Assembly (NCBI GenBank): GCA_002284895.1
Contig: CP015605.1
Coordinates: 496,001-560,000 of the forward strand
Direction: 5' to 3'
DNA length: 64,000 nucleotides
Origin: Actinobacteria bacterium IMCC19121
Lineage (GTDB): Bacteria > Actinomycetota > Actinomycetes > Nanopelagicales > Nanopelagicaceae
This document shows positions 19,698 through 28,587 of the stretch, piece after piece (within the stretch, counting starts at the first letter, position 1; every line of letters begins with the position of its first letter). A program made the translations under genes and the position numbers. A model generated the notes under the pieces. It did not search any database and had not been told where the DNA came from. It worked only from the letters and a program-made list of their open reading frames with translations.

Positions 19698-20813
19698 GTG
19701 TCAGATGATTTCAAGCCAGGTCTTGAAGGTGTAATTGCATTTGAATCTGAAATTGCTGAGCCCGATAAAGAAGGTAGCGCACTTCGCTACCGCGGAGTTG
19801 ATATTGAAGATCTAGTCGGACGCGTTTCATTTGGAAACGTATGGGGACTTCTAGTTGATGATGAATTTAATCCGGGTCTTCCTAATGCTGAAAAATTCCC
19901 ACTGCCAGTTCACTCAGGTGATGTGCGCGTGGATGTGCAGGCAGCAATTTCAATGTTGGCACCAGCTTGGGGTTTCAAGCCACTTCTAGATATTGATGAT
20001 GCAGAAGCACGCAGCAATCTTGCACGTGCATCTGTGATGGTGCTTTCATACCTGGCACAAGCTGCTCGTGGTCAAATTGCACCAGCTATTCCAGAATCTG
20101 AAATTGATAAAGCACACACAGTTGTTGAGCGCATGATGATTCGTTGGCGCGGAGAACCAGATCCAGCACATGTTCGTGCAATTGATGCTTACTTTGTTTC
20201 TGCTGCAGAGCATGGAATGAATGCTTCAACATTTACGGCCCGTGTTATTGCATCAACTGGTGCAGATGTTGCAGCTGCGCTATCAGGTGCAATTGGCGCG
20301 ATGTCAGGTCCACTTCACGGTGGTGCACCATCACGCGTGCTACACATGATTGAAGAAGTTGAAAAGACTGGCGATGCAACAGCATATGTAAAGGGATTAC
20401 TTGATCGTAAAGAACGTCTTATGGGATTTGGTCACCGCGTTTACCGCGCAGAAGATCCACGTGCTCGCACATTGCGCCGCACCGCTAAAGAATTAAACGC
20501 TCCACGTTATGCAGTTGCAGAAGCGCTAGAACAAGCAGCACTTAAGGAACTACGTGAGCGTCAACCAGATCGTGTTCTAGAAACAAATGTTGAGTTCTGG
20601 GCAGCGATTATTTTAGATTTCGCTGAAGTTCCTGCGCATCTATTTACTTCAATGTTTACTGCTGCGCGTACTGCAGGTTGGTCTGCGCACATCTTGGAAC
20701 AAAAGCGCACTGGTCGCTTGATCCGCCCATCAGCTCGCTACATCGGTAAGGCTCCTCGTAAGCCTGAGACCGTAACGGGCTGGGATGGCACGGTAGAGCA
20801 GCTTCATAAGTAA
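19698..20813 (+). CDS. citA: Citrate synthase (CitA type)
   Basis: Condenses acetyl-CoA with oxaloacetate. The 371-aa length is the short, homodimeric bacterial type. Catalytic histidines are seen as H172 (AEHGMNAST), H207 (GPLHGGA) and H246 (GFGHRVYR). Where many citrate synthases have the catalytic Asp in NVDF, this sequence reads NVEFW (E299). I believe that variant is shared with the mycobacterial CitA branch, but have not checked it. AAGGAG lies 5 nt or so before the GTG start. A weak inverted repeat follows the stop. Confidence 0.93.
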   Translation: MSDDFKPGLEGVIAFESEIAEPDKEGSALRYRGVDIEDLVGRVSFGNVWGLLVDDEFNPGLPNAEKFPLPVHSGDVRVDVQAAISMLAPAWGFKPLLDIDDAEARSNLARASVMVLSYLAQAARGQIAPAIPESEIDKAHTVVERMMIRWRGEPDPAHVRAIDAYFVSAAEHGMNASTFTARVIASTGADVAAALSGAIGAMSGPLHGGAPSRVLHMIEEVEKTGDATAYVKGLLDRKERLMGFGHRVYRAEDPRARTLRRTAKELNAPRYAVAEALEQAALKELRERQPDRVLETNVEFWAAIILDFAEVPAHLFTSMFTAARTAGWSAHILEQKRTGRLIRPSARYIGKAPRKPETVTGWDGTVEQLHK

Positions 20814-20868
20814 GACTGCAAGCCCAACCTGCAACAGGAACCCTTTATAACAATCGGGTAAATACGCC

Positions 20869-20890
20869 TGCCCAGGTGCCTTATTGGGCA
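20869..20890 (+). terminator. Weak terminator-like hairpin after citA
   Basis: TGCCCA - 10 nt - TGGGCA followed by TTTCTAATTT. The stem is only 6 bp. The same 168-bp gap also carries ACACGTGT (20915-20922), an 8-bp palindrome that might serve as an operator for the malE operon. Confidence 0.35.
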
Positions 20891-20981
20891 TTTCTAATTT
20901 GATTACCGCTGCGTACACGTGTGAAATAGCCCCAATAGCGCATGCCCTCGTATGTGCGAATTCCATCCATGGAGGATACAA

Positions 20982-22178
20982 ATGAATACAAAGCGTTTAG
21001 GCATTCTCGGTGCAATCGCCGCAGTAGCCGTCGCAGTTTCAACACTTGTCGTTCCATCAGCTAATGCTGCGGGTAAGACACTTGTTATTTGGTCAGATGA
21101 AAGCCGTGCAAAGACACTTCGTGAAGCTGCAGCTTCATGGGCATCACAAAACGGTGTAACTCTTAACGTAGTTATCAAAGACTTCGGTAAAGTAAAAGAT
21201 GAATTAATCACAGCAGCGCCAAAGGGATTAGGTCCAGATCTACTTGTAGGTCCACATGACTGGGTCGGCCAGTTAGCAGCCTCAGGTGTTCTTGATCGCA
21301 TGGTAAACATCGACAAGAGCGCGTATGCATCTTCAGGAATCCAAGGATTCTCTTACAAGGGACTTCTATATGGACTTCCATATAACGTAGAAAACATTGC
21401 GTTAATTGTTAATACAAAACTATCTCCAACTATCCCAGCAACTTTTGCCGATCTAGAAAAGACTTGGGCAACATTGAAGGCAGCTGGAACAGCAAAGGTG
21501 GGTATAGAAGTTCCTTACGGAGACCCATACCACCACATGCCTTTGTTCTCAGGTCTTGGGGGATATGTATTCGGAGTTGGTGCAGCTGGTATTAATGCCA
21601 AAGATTTAGGAATTAACTCAAAGGCTTTTGCTGCTAATGCTTCAAAGGTTGATGGATATTTCTCAAGCGGGCTACTTAGCAAGTCATCAAACTATGACTT
21701 CGTACAGTGGTATGCAGGTAAGGCTCCATACATGATTACTGGTCCGTGGAACCTTGCAAACATCAAGAAGTCAGGTATTCCTTATGCAATTGCATCAGTG
21801 CCTGCAGTTAATGGAACACTTTCACGCCCATTTGTAGGAGTGAACGGCTTCATGATGAGCAAGTTTGCCGCCAATAAGATCGTGGCACGCCAGTTCCTCA
21901 CACAGGTTGCGTCCTCAGATGATTTCCAATTAGCTCTTTACAAGCTCGGAGATCGTTTACCAGCACTTAAGACTGCAGCAGCAAAGGTTACAAATAACCC
22001 AGATGTAGCAGCATTCGGTGCCTATGGAGCAACTGGTACCCCGATGCCAAACATTCCTCAAATGAACTCAGTATGGGATTCATGGGGCAATGCTTGGAAG
22101 AACGTTGCTGATGGAAAGCAAACTACAGCAGCAGCCTTTGCTCAAGCAGCAGCAAACATCAAAAAGGCAATTAGCTAA
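20982..22178 (+). CDS. malE: Maltose/maltodextrin ABC transporter substrate-binding protein
   Basis: Extracellular sugar-binding protein of a MalEFG-type importer. A signal peptide (MNTKRLGILGAIAAVAVAV..PSANA) is followed by the mature start AGKTLVIWSDESRAKTL and blocks typical of the MalE family (VGPHDWVGQLAASG, GLPYNVENIALIVN, ITGPWNLANIKKSG, PFVGVNGFMM). The start at 20982 has GGAGG about 6 nt upstream; the longer frame from 20952 has none. There is no lipobox cysteine, unusual for a monoderm binding protein, so it may stay attached by an uncleaved signal or be released. A strong hairpin separates it from malF. Confidence 0.9.
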   Translation: MNTKRLGILGAIAAVAVAVSTLVVPSANAAGKTLVIWSDESRAKTLREAAASWASQNGVTLNVVIKDFGKVKDELITAAPKGLGPDLLVGPHDWVGQLAASGVLDRMVNIDKSAYASSGIQGFSYKGLLYGLPYNVENIALIVNTKLSPTIPATFADLEKTWATLKAAGTAKVGIEVPYGDPYHHMPLFSGLGGYVFGVGAAGINAKDLGINSKAFAANASKVDGYFSSGLLSKSSNYDFVQWYAGKAPYMITGPWNLANIKKSGIPYAIASVPAVNGTLSRPFVGVNGFMMSKFAANKIVARQFLTQVASSDDFQLALYKLGDRLPALKTAAAKVTNNPDVAAFGAYGATGTPMPNIPQMNSVWDSWGNAWKNVADGKQTTAAAFAQAAANIKKAIS

Positions 22179-22194
22179 CTTATAACGGCTAGTT

Positions 22195-22224
22195 GGTAGG
22201 GGCGCCGTTCGCGGCGCCCCTACC
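22195..22224 (+). terminator. Strong intercistronic hairpin between malE and malF
   Basis: A perfect 13-bp stem (22195-22207 with 22212-22224), TTCG tetraloop (22208-22211), followed by TCTTTATTAATATTTTT. It lies 16 bp after the malE stop and 30 bp before the malF start. It probably terminates most transcripts or protects the malE 3' end, setting the binding protein above the permease. Confidence 0.85.
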
Positions 22225-22254
22225 TCTTTATTAATATTTTTGGGAGAATCAGCC

Positions 22255-23790
22255 GTGAAGTTTGGTAATAAAACACCTGCACTAATTGCAAAAATTATGC
22301 TTTTAGGCGCACTCAATGCCTTCACTATCTGGTGCGTGCCCATTCTTATTTCACACAAAACTTGGTTATTTGCAATTTATTTTACGATTTCTACCTTAGT
22401 TTTAGATTATGTCTTTTTAAGCAAGAAACGTATTGCACCGAAATACATTGTTCCTGGAACAGTTTTGCTTCTTATGTTCCAAGTTTATCCTGCAATGTTC
22501 ACTGGCTATGTAGCCTTTACGAACTATTCCAACGGACACTTTTTAGATAAAGAAACAGCGATTAGTGTAATGGTTTCAAATTCATTTGCTCCAGTGGGCG
22601 ACGCAACAAATTACATGCAAGTTACCAAGGATAATCTCAATGGAAAAATTACATTAATTATTAGAAATAATGATGGAAGTTTTGGTGCTGGAACGCGTGA
22701 TGCATTTAGGCCAATCCCAACTTCTGACGTAGTAACCAACCCTGATGGGCGGATTACGAAAGTATCTGGCTACACAACACTCTCAGATGATGAAGTGTTT
22801 GCAATTCTCGATCAGTTTAATGACTTCAAAGTTCCAATTGGAAATAGTAAATTTTATTCTGTTTCAGATATCAATGCTGTAGAGCTAGTGGAGCAGAATT
22901 TAAGTTACGACGCCAGTAAAGATCAGGTGACAGACATACTCACCGGAACCGTTTATTCACCCAATAACAATGGGTCAATGGTGAGCGATACAGGGGAAGA
23001 AATTGAACCTGGATGGACCACAACCGTTGGTTGGAGAAACTTTTCTAAAGTAATTAATGATGAGCGTTATAGAGGTCCGATGCTTCAAGTATTGGCGTGG
23101 ACCTTTATTTATGCAGGCCTAGTAGTACTCTCAACTTTCTTTTTAGGTTTCTTATTGGCTTTGGTGCTCAATCACCCAAGAATGAAATCTAAGAAAATTT
23201 ATCGAACACTATTGATTGTCCCTTACGCAATGCCTTCAGTGCTTTCCACACTCGTCTGGGCAGGTATGTTCAATCAAGATAACGGAATTATCAATCGAGT
23301 ATTAGGAAGTCCAATTCCGTGGTTATCTGATCCATGGCTGGCGAAATTTGCTGTTCTTTTAGTGCAGTTATGGGCAGGCACACCCTATATGTTCCTAATT
23401 TGTACAGGGGCAATTCAATCTTTACCAAGTGAAGTGATTGAAGCTGCCCAGGTCGATGGCGCATCACCTCGTCAACTTTTCTCAAAAATTAAATTGCCAC
23501 TTGTACTAATGACCCTGGCGCCTTTGCTTATCGCTAGTTATGCATACAATTTTTCCAACTTCGGTGCTATTTATTTGCTCACTGGTGGTGGTCCAACGAT
23601 TATTTCATCAGGCGGAATTGCAGGACACACAGATATTTTGATTTCATATACATATAAAATGGCATTTGCTGCTGGCAAAGGAAATGACTATGGGCTTGCA
23701 AGTGCGGTCTCATTCTTTAACTTCCTACTAGTAGCTTCAATGTCTATATATAGTTTCAAAAAGTCACGAACAATCGAGAACATGACATGA
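22255..23790 (+). CDS. malF: Maltodextrin ABC transporter permease MalF
   Basis: A 511-aa permease with N-terminal helices, a large extracellular insert (about residues 95-260) like the P2 loop of E. coli MalF, and the core BPD domain with the EAA loop EAAQVDGASPRQLFSKIKLPL that docks the ATPase. The frame can be extended to a TTG at 22240, but GTG 22255 has GGGAG about 9 nt upstream and is preferred. The 3' end overlaps malG in ATGA. Confidence 0.92.
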   Translation: MKFGNKTPALIAKIMLLGALNAFTIWCVPILISHKTWLFAIYFTISTLVLDYVFLSKKRIAPKYIVPGTVLLLMFQVYPAMFTGYVAFTNYSNGHFLDKETAISVMVSNSFAPVGDATNYMQVTKDNLNGKITLIIRNNDGSFGAGTRDAFRPIPTSDVVTNPDGRITKVSGYTTLSDDEVFAILDQFNDFKVPIGNSKFYSVSDINAVELVEQNLSYDASKDQVTDILTGTVYSPNNNGSMVSDTGEEIEPGWTTTVGWRNFSKVINDERYRGPMLQVLAWTFIYAGLVVLSTFFLGFLLALVLNHPRMKSKKIYRTLLIVPYAMPSVLSTLVWAGMFNQDNGIINRVLGSPIPWLSDPWLAKFAVLLVQLWAGTPYMFLICTGAIQSLPSEVIEAAQVDGASPRQLFSKIKLPLVLMTLAPLLIASYAYNFSNFGAIYLLTGGGPTIISSGGIAGHTDILISYTYKMAFAAGKGNDYGLASAVSFFNFLLVASMSIYSFKKSRTIENMT

Positions 23791-24680
23791 TCGTTAATGA
23801 CTTAGTACGTCAGAAGCCACTTACAGCTGCACAGTGGACGAAAAGGATTGCATGGCGCCATGCTGTTGGTGTGTTGGCTGTAGCTTTTGCTCTCTTCCCA
23901 CTCATCTGGATGATTAGTGCTTCCTTTGACACTATTGGTTCTCTGAGTGCTCAAAAACTTATTCCCAATAAGCCAGGACTTGAAAATTTTAGAACTTTAT
24001 TTGGAAATCCAGATCAGCCATATTTAACGTGGCTAAAGAACTCAGTAATCATCTCTTCAGCCAATGCAATCTTGCAGATGTTTATTGGGGCAACTGCTGC
24101 GTATGCACTCAGCCGCTTTAGATTTAAGGGTCGTAAACTGACTTTAATGACGATTTTGGTCGTGCAAATGTTTCCACAGCTTTTGGCCGCCACTTCAATC
24201 TTTTTAATGCTGGCAGATCTAGGTAAAAGTATTCCCTTCTTAGCCCTTGGCCAAACTTCTGCGCTGATCATCGTTTTTGCAGGTGGTGCCTTAGGAATTA
24301 ATGCTTGGATGCTCAAAGGCTTCTATGACACTATTCCATCTGAAATTGATGAATCAGCTAAAGTTGATGGGGCTTCGCACGCTCAAATATATTTCAGAAT
24401 TATCTTGCCACTTGCAAGACCAGTATTAGCAGTTATTACTTTGCTTTCATTTATTGGAACTATGAATGAGTTTTTGATTACTTCAGTAATATTAGGCGGA
24501 AATCAAAAATCACTCACTTTGGCTGTTGGAATGCAGCAATATATTGATGGTCAGTACAATGCTCACTGGGGTCCATTTGCCGCAGGTGCACTCATAGCAT
24601 CTGTGCCTGTAATGATTTTATTCCTTTATTTACAGAAGCACGTTGTAGCAGGTTTAACGGCGGGAGCAAATAAAGGATAA
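23787..24680 (+). CDS. malG: Maltodextrin ABC transporter permease MalG
   Basis: A 297-aa inner permease with six predicted helices. SASFDTIGSLSAQKLIPNKPGLENFRTLF is a typical MalG N-terminal loop, and the EAA motif reads EIDESAKVDGASHAQIYFRIILPLARP. It overlaps malF by 4 bp (ATGA) and shares one base with the next gene (TAATG), so translation is coupled across the operon. No ATPase gene (malK/msiK) is encoded here, so a shared ATPase elsewhere must energise the system. Confidence 0.93.
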   Translation: MIVNDLVRQKPLTAAQWTKRIAWRHAVGVLAVAFALFPLIWMISASFDTIGSLSAQKLIPNKPGLENFRTLFGNPDQPYLTWLKNSVIISSANAILQMFIGATAAYALSRFRFKGRKLTLMTILVVQMFPQLLAATSIFLMLADLGKSIPFLALGQTSALIIVFAGGALGINAWMLKGFYDTIPSEIDESAKVDGASHAQIYFRIILPLARPVLAVITLLSFIGTMNEFLITSVILGGNQKSLTLAVGMQQYIDGQYNAHWGPFAAGALIASVPVMILFLYLQKHVVAGLTAGANKG

Positions 24681-26485
24681 TGAAAAATCAACCGCACCAT
24701 GATGGTAGTGAACTTTATGTGAGCAATATTGCTCCGGCGATAGGTGAAAAAGTAACATTCAAAGTACGCGTTCCGAACAATTATTTATTTGAAAAAGCAA
24801 TGCTACGCATCTATCACGATGGTGAGCCTCGTATTTTTGAAATGAAAGAAACTAGGAAAGATTCGACTGAGACTTGGCACCAAGTGAGCGTTGAAATTCT
24901 CAATCTACAAAATTTTTATCGTTTTGCTTTCATTGGAAAGGGTAAATATGAGTGGCTTAACGCAAAAGGCCTATTTGACCACGATGTACATAGCAATAAT
25001 GATTTTCAATTAGTTGCAATTGCGGATAACCCAGAGTGGATTAAGTCTTCAGTCTTTTACCAGATTTTCCCCGATCGCTTTGCTCGTTCCGGCAAAGTTA
25101 ATATCGTGCCTGAGTGGGCTCATCCACGTGAGTGGGATTTATTGCCACGAGGTCGCGGCAAATACACAGGCCAAGAGCTCTATGGTGGGGATTTACACGG
25201 AGTTTCAGAGCACTTAGATCACATCACAGATTTAGGTGTGAATGGAATTTATTTCACACCTCTTTTTCCTGCTCGGTCAAACCACAGATATGACGCATCA
25301 AGTTTTGATGTTATAGACCCAATTCTCGGCGGCGATGCTGCATTTAAATCACTTATAAAGAGTGCGAAAAAGAAGGGAATCCGTATTCTTGGTGACCTTA
25401 CTTCTAATCACTGTGGTGCTGGGCATTCCTGGTTAGCCAAAGCAAAAAAGGATAAGAAATCAAAAGAGCGTTCATATTTTTACTGGGATAAATCCATCAA
25501 GTGGGGATATGTCGGTTGGTTTGGCTTGGAGTCTTTACCAAAACTCAATTTTTCTTCTAAGGCTTTGCGCAAGGTGATGTATGAAGGAAAGAACTCAATT
25601 GTTAAGAAATGGATATCGCCAAAGTATGGGATGGCTGGTTGGCGTATTGATGTTGGAAATATGACCGGTCGCCAAGGTTCCGAGAATCATCACACTGAAG
25701 TTATGCAAGGAATTAGAAATGCAATGACTGAAGTTAATCCACAAACATGGTTAGTTGCAGAGAATGGAGATTTTGAAGCTGGCGATTTAAACGGTTTAGG
25801 GTGGCAAGGAGCTATGAACTATCAAGGTTTCATGCGTCCATTCTGGAATTGGATTAACCGCAATCCAGAAATTACTGGGGGATTTCAAGGTCTTCCATTT
25901 GCAATGCCAAAAATTAATGGAAAGCAATTAGTTGCTTCGATGAAAGAATTTAATTCTTCCATCCCTTGGCGCTCACTGACTGCGTCAATGATGCTTTTGG
26001 ATTCTCACGATACTGCCCGCTTTAGGACAGTTGTAATGGGCGATCAGAAAGCTCATATTGCGGCGATGACTATGATGTTGACTTATCCAGGCGTCCCTTC
26101 AATATTTGCTGGAGATGAAATTGGGCTTGAAGGATCATGGGGCGAGGATGCGCGCCGCACAATCAATTGGAACGATAAGAGTGGATGGGATCAAGAATTT
26201 TTCTCAGAAGTTAAGGAGCTCGTAAGACTTCGCCGTACTCAAGATGGGCTAATAAACGGCGGTTTACGTTGGGTAGCTGTTGAAGATGATTATTTGGTTT
26301 ATCTACGTGAATCAAAGAAACAATCCCTACTCGTGTTTATTTCCCGTGGTCCCATTAAAGCAACGATTGATTTGAGTAGCTATGGTTATGAAGTTACAAA
26401 AACACTTTATGGCCAAGTTGCGAAGGGCGAAATTTTCAGTATCGATTCAGCTTACGCGACACAAGGTGTGTGGATCGTAGTATGA
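24680..26485 (+). CDS. Cytoplasmic GH13 glucosidase/neopullulanase-like
   Basis: A 601-aa family 13 enzyme without signal peptide; it likely cleaves imported maltodextrins or cyclodextrins. An N-terminal beta-sandwich (residues 1-115) of the maltogenic-amylase/neopullulanase type is followed by a TIM barrel beginning SSVFYQIFPDRF. Catalytic triad: D324 (GWRIDVGN), E361 (LVAENGD), D444 (LDSHDTARF), plus region I DLTSNHCG. The start shares a base with the malG stop. The 3' end overlaps the secreted amylase start in ATGA. Neopullulanase, cyclomaltodextrinase and alpha-glucosidase remain open alternatives. Confidence 0.88.
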   Translation: MKNQPHHDGSELYVSNIAPAIGEKVTFKVRVPNNYLFEKAMLRIYHDGEPRIFEMKETRKDSTETWHQVSVEILNLQNFYRFAFIGKGKYEWLNAKGLFDHDVHSNNDFQLVAIADNPEWIKSSVFYQIFPDRFARSGKVNIVPEWAHPREWDLLPRGRGKYTGQELYGGDLHGVSEHLDHITDLGVNGIYFTPLFPARSNHRYDASSFDVIDPILGGDAAFKSLIKSAKKKGIRILGDLTSNHCGAGHSWLAKAKKDKKSKERSYFYWDKSIKWGYVGWFGLESLPKLNFSSKALRKVMYEGKNSIVKKWISPKYGMAGWRIDVGNMTGRQGSENHHTEVMQGIRNAMTEVNPQTWLVAENGDFEAGDLNGLGWQGAMNYQGFMRPFWNWINRNPEITGGFQGLPFAMPKINGKQLVASMKEFNSSIPWRSLTASMMLLDSHDTARFRTVVMGDQKAHIAAMTMMLTYPGVPSIFAGDEIGLEGSWGEDARRTINWNDKSGWDQEFFSEVKELVRLRRTQDGLINGGLRWVAVEDDYLVYLRESKKQSLLVFISRGPIKATIDLSSYGYEVTKTLYGQVAKGEIFSIDSAYATQGVWIVV

Positions 26486-28587
26486 AAAAACTTTCTGTAG
26501 CCATTGTCCTCTCCATCACACTCTCAATGATTGCGACTTCTTCTGGCGCTGCCGACGATTTAGCAGCTTTAGCTCAACCAGTTGCAAGGGGACCACTAGC
26601 TGGTGATTCTGTCTATTTTGTTATGACAGATCGCTTTGCAAATGGCGATACAAGTAATGACGGTGGTGGCTTAACTGGAGGCAGACTTGGTGGAGGAGAT
26701 GACCCAACTGACATTGGCTATTACCACGGTGGAGATTTCAAAGGTTTAACCAGTCATTTGCAGTACATCAAAGACTTAGGCTTCAATTCAATTTGGATTA
26801 CACCTCCAGTAAAGAATCAATACGTCCAACAAGGGTCTGCTGGATATCACGGCTACTGGGCCGTTGACTTTACAACAATTGATCCCCATCTTGGGACGGA
26901 GCAGGATTTTAAAGATTTTGTCGCGGCTTCACACAAGTTGGGCATGAAAGTAATTGTTGATATTGTCGTGAACCACACGGCTGATGTCGTTAAATACACG
27001 ATTGGTTCGACTTCTTATCGAGAGCCTTCAGATTTCCCCTACAAAACTTGTACGGGAAAAATATTTGATCCAGGGAAAGTTGCAGGTTTGGCTAGTTTTC
27101 CTAAACTTTGTGCTGATAAATCTTTTGCCTATGTTCCAAGAACTTCAACTTATGACAAGAACATCAAGAAACCAGCCTTCCTCAATGATTTAACTAATTA
27201 TCACAATCGAGGCGATTCAATCTGGTCTGGGACCTCTGTGACTCAAGGTGATTTTGTTGGATTGGATGATATTTTCACTGAGAAGCCAGCTGTCGTAAAA
27301 GGCATGACTGATCTATGGTCTAGTTGGATTACTCGTTTTGATATTGATGGTTACCGAATAGATACAGCAAAACACGTTAATCCAGAGTTTTGGAAAGCTT
27401 TTTTGCCCAAGATAATTGCAACGGCAAAAGCGGCTGGAAAAGAAAACTTTCCGATTTTTGGAGAAGTTGCGGACTCAGACATTCCATTCTTAGCATCTTT
27501 TGTTACAGAGCAGAATTTCCCTGGGGTCTTAGATTTTCCATTCCAAGCTAAGGTTTCACGCTTTGCTAAAGCCGGTGGTGGGGCAAGTGATGTTGCAGAT
27601 TTATTTAACACTGATGATTTCTATACAACACCAACGACTAGCGCTTATTCGCTTGCAACCTTCTTGGGCAATCATGACATGGGGCGCATCGGTCACTTCA
27701 TTGAAATTCTCAGTGGCAGCGATGGACCAAAAATTATGTTAGAACGAGCTAAATTAGCAAATGCTCTTCTCTTTACTTTACGTGGTGGTCCTGTTCTTTA
27801 TTACGGTGATGAAAAGGGAATGACCGGTGGCGGTGGAGATCAGATGGCTCGCCAAGATATGTTTGTTACTCAAGTAGAAGATTGGAAATCAGAAGTTCGC
27901 ATAGGTAGCAATCCAATCGGCAAAGCAAGTGCTTTTGATGTGAAGAATCCACTTGAAGCAAATATTGCAGAGTTGCAAGGGCTCTATAAAAAGTACCCAG
28001 CCCTAAAATCTGGGACACAACAAGTCAGATATGGACTAGGCAGTGTCTTTGCAGTTAGCCGCTTTGCAGATAACCAGGAGTTTTTAATTGCCTTCAACTC
28101 AAATGACGAGTCACAGGAAGCAACAGTGCCTGTTTCGACAAAAGACTCTACATGGATGGCTATCTCTGGTGGAGCGCAAGTCAATACCCACACCTCAACT
28201 ATCGATCTCAAACTAGCTCCTCGTAGTTGGGTAATTCTAAAAGCAGACAAAGCTTTCGAACCATCATCACCATTAGCGATCACTTTAAATACTCCAAAAC
28301 CAGATTACCGCACCCCGGGATGGTCTGCGATAACTGCCAAAGTTCCGGGCGATGACTTCGTGCAAGTAACGTTTGCCGCTCGCCAAAGTGGAAAAACGTG
28401 GAAAGTCCTTGGAACATCTGATCACCGCACTACCAAAGATGATTATGTAGTAGATGGGTTACATCGAGTATTTATTCATAATCGACTTTATAAATCAGGT
28501 ACCACCTTCGATTTAGTAGCGGTAGTTACAAATTCTAAAGGTGAAAAATTAGTGTCAAAGGTAATTAAGTACACCATCAAGTATTGA
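26482..28587 (+). CDS. Secreted alpha-amylase (GH13) with C-terminal beta domains
   Basis: A 701-aa extracellular enzyme that would liberate maltodextrins for the MalEFG system. A signal peptide (MKKLSVAIVLSITLSMIATSSGA) precedes a GH13 barrel with GDSVYFVMTDRFANGD, region I DIVVNH, nucleophile D294 (GYRIDTAKH), acid/base E328 (FGEVADSD) and D399 (LGNHDMGRI). A domain-C sheet and a further beta-rich tail (about residues 600-701) follow; no sortase signal or TM anchor is visible. I chose ATG 26482, which overlaps the preceding TGA, over GTG 26470. It overlaps the convergent esterase by 11 bp. Confidence 0.9.
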   Translation: MKKLSVAIVLSITLSMIATSSGAADDLAALAQPVARGPLAGDSVYFVMTDRFANGDTSNDGGGLTGGRLGGGDDPTDIGYYHGGDFKGLTSHLQYIKDLGFNSIWITPPVKNQYVQQGSAGYHGYWAVDFTTIDPHLGTEQDFKDFVAASHKLGMKVIVDIVVNHTADVVKYTIGSTSYREPSDFPYKTCTGKIFDPGKVAGLASFPKLCADKSFAYVPRTSTYDKNIKKPAFLNDLTNYHNRGDSIWSGTSVTQGDFVGLDDIFTEKPAVVKGMTDLWSSWITRFDIDGYRIDTAKHVNPEFWKAFLPKIIATAKAAGKENFPIFGEVADSDIPFLASFVTEQNFPGVLDFPFQAKVSRFAKAGGGASDVADLFNTDDFYTTPTTSAYSLATFLGNHDMGRIGHFIEILSGSDGPKIMLERAKLANALLFTLRGGPVLYYGDEKGMTGGGGDQMARQDMFVTQVEDWKSEVRIGSNPIGKASAFDVKNPLEANIAELQGLYKKYPALKSGTQQVRYGLGSVFAVSRFADNQEFLIAFNSNDESQEATVPVSTKDSTWMAISGGAQVNTHTSTIDLKLAPRSWVILKADKAFEPSSPLAITLNTPKPDYRTPGWSAITAKVPGDDFVQVTFAARQSGKTWKVLGTSDHRTTKDDYVVDGLHRVFIHNRLYKSGTTFDLVAVVTNSKGEKLVSKVIKYTIKY

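Noticed and set aside
20952-20981. N-terminal extension of MalE
   Set aside because: It would put ten charged/polar residues before a proper signal peptide; GGAGG supports 20982.
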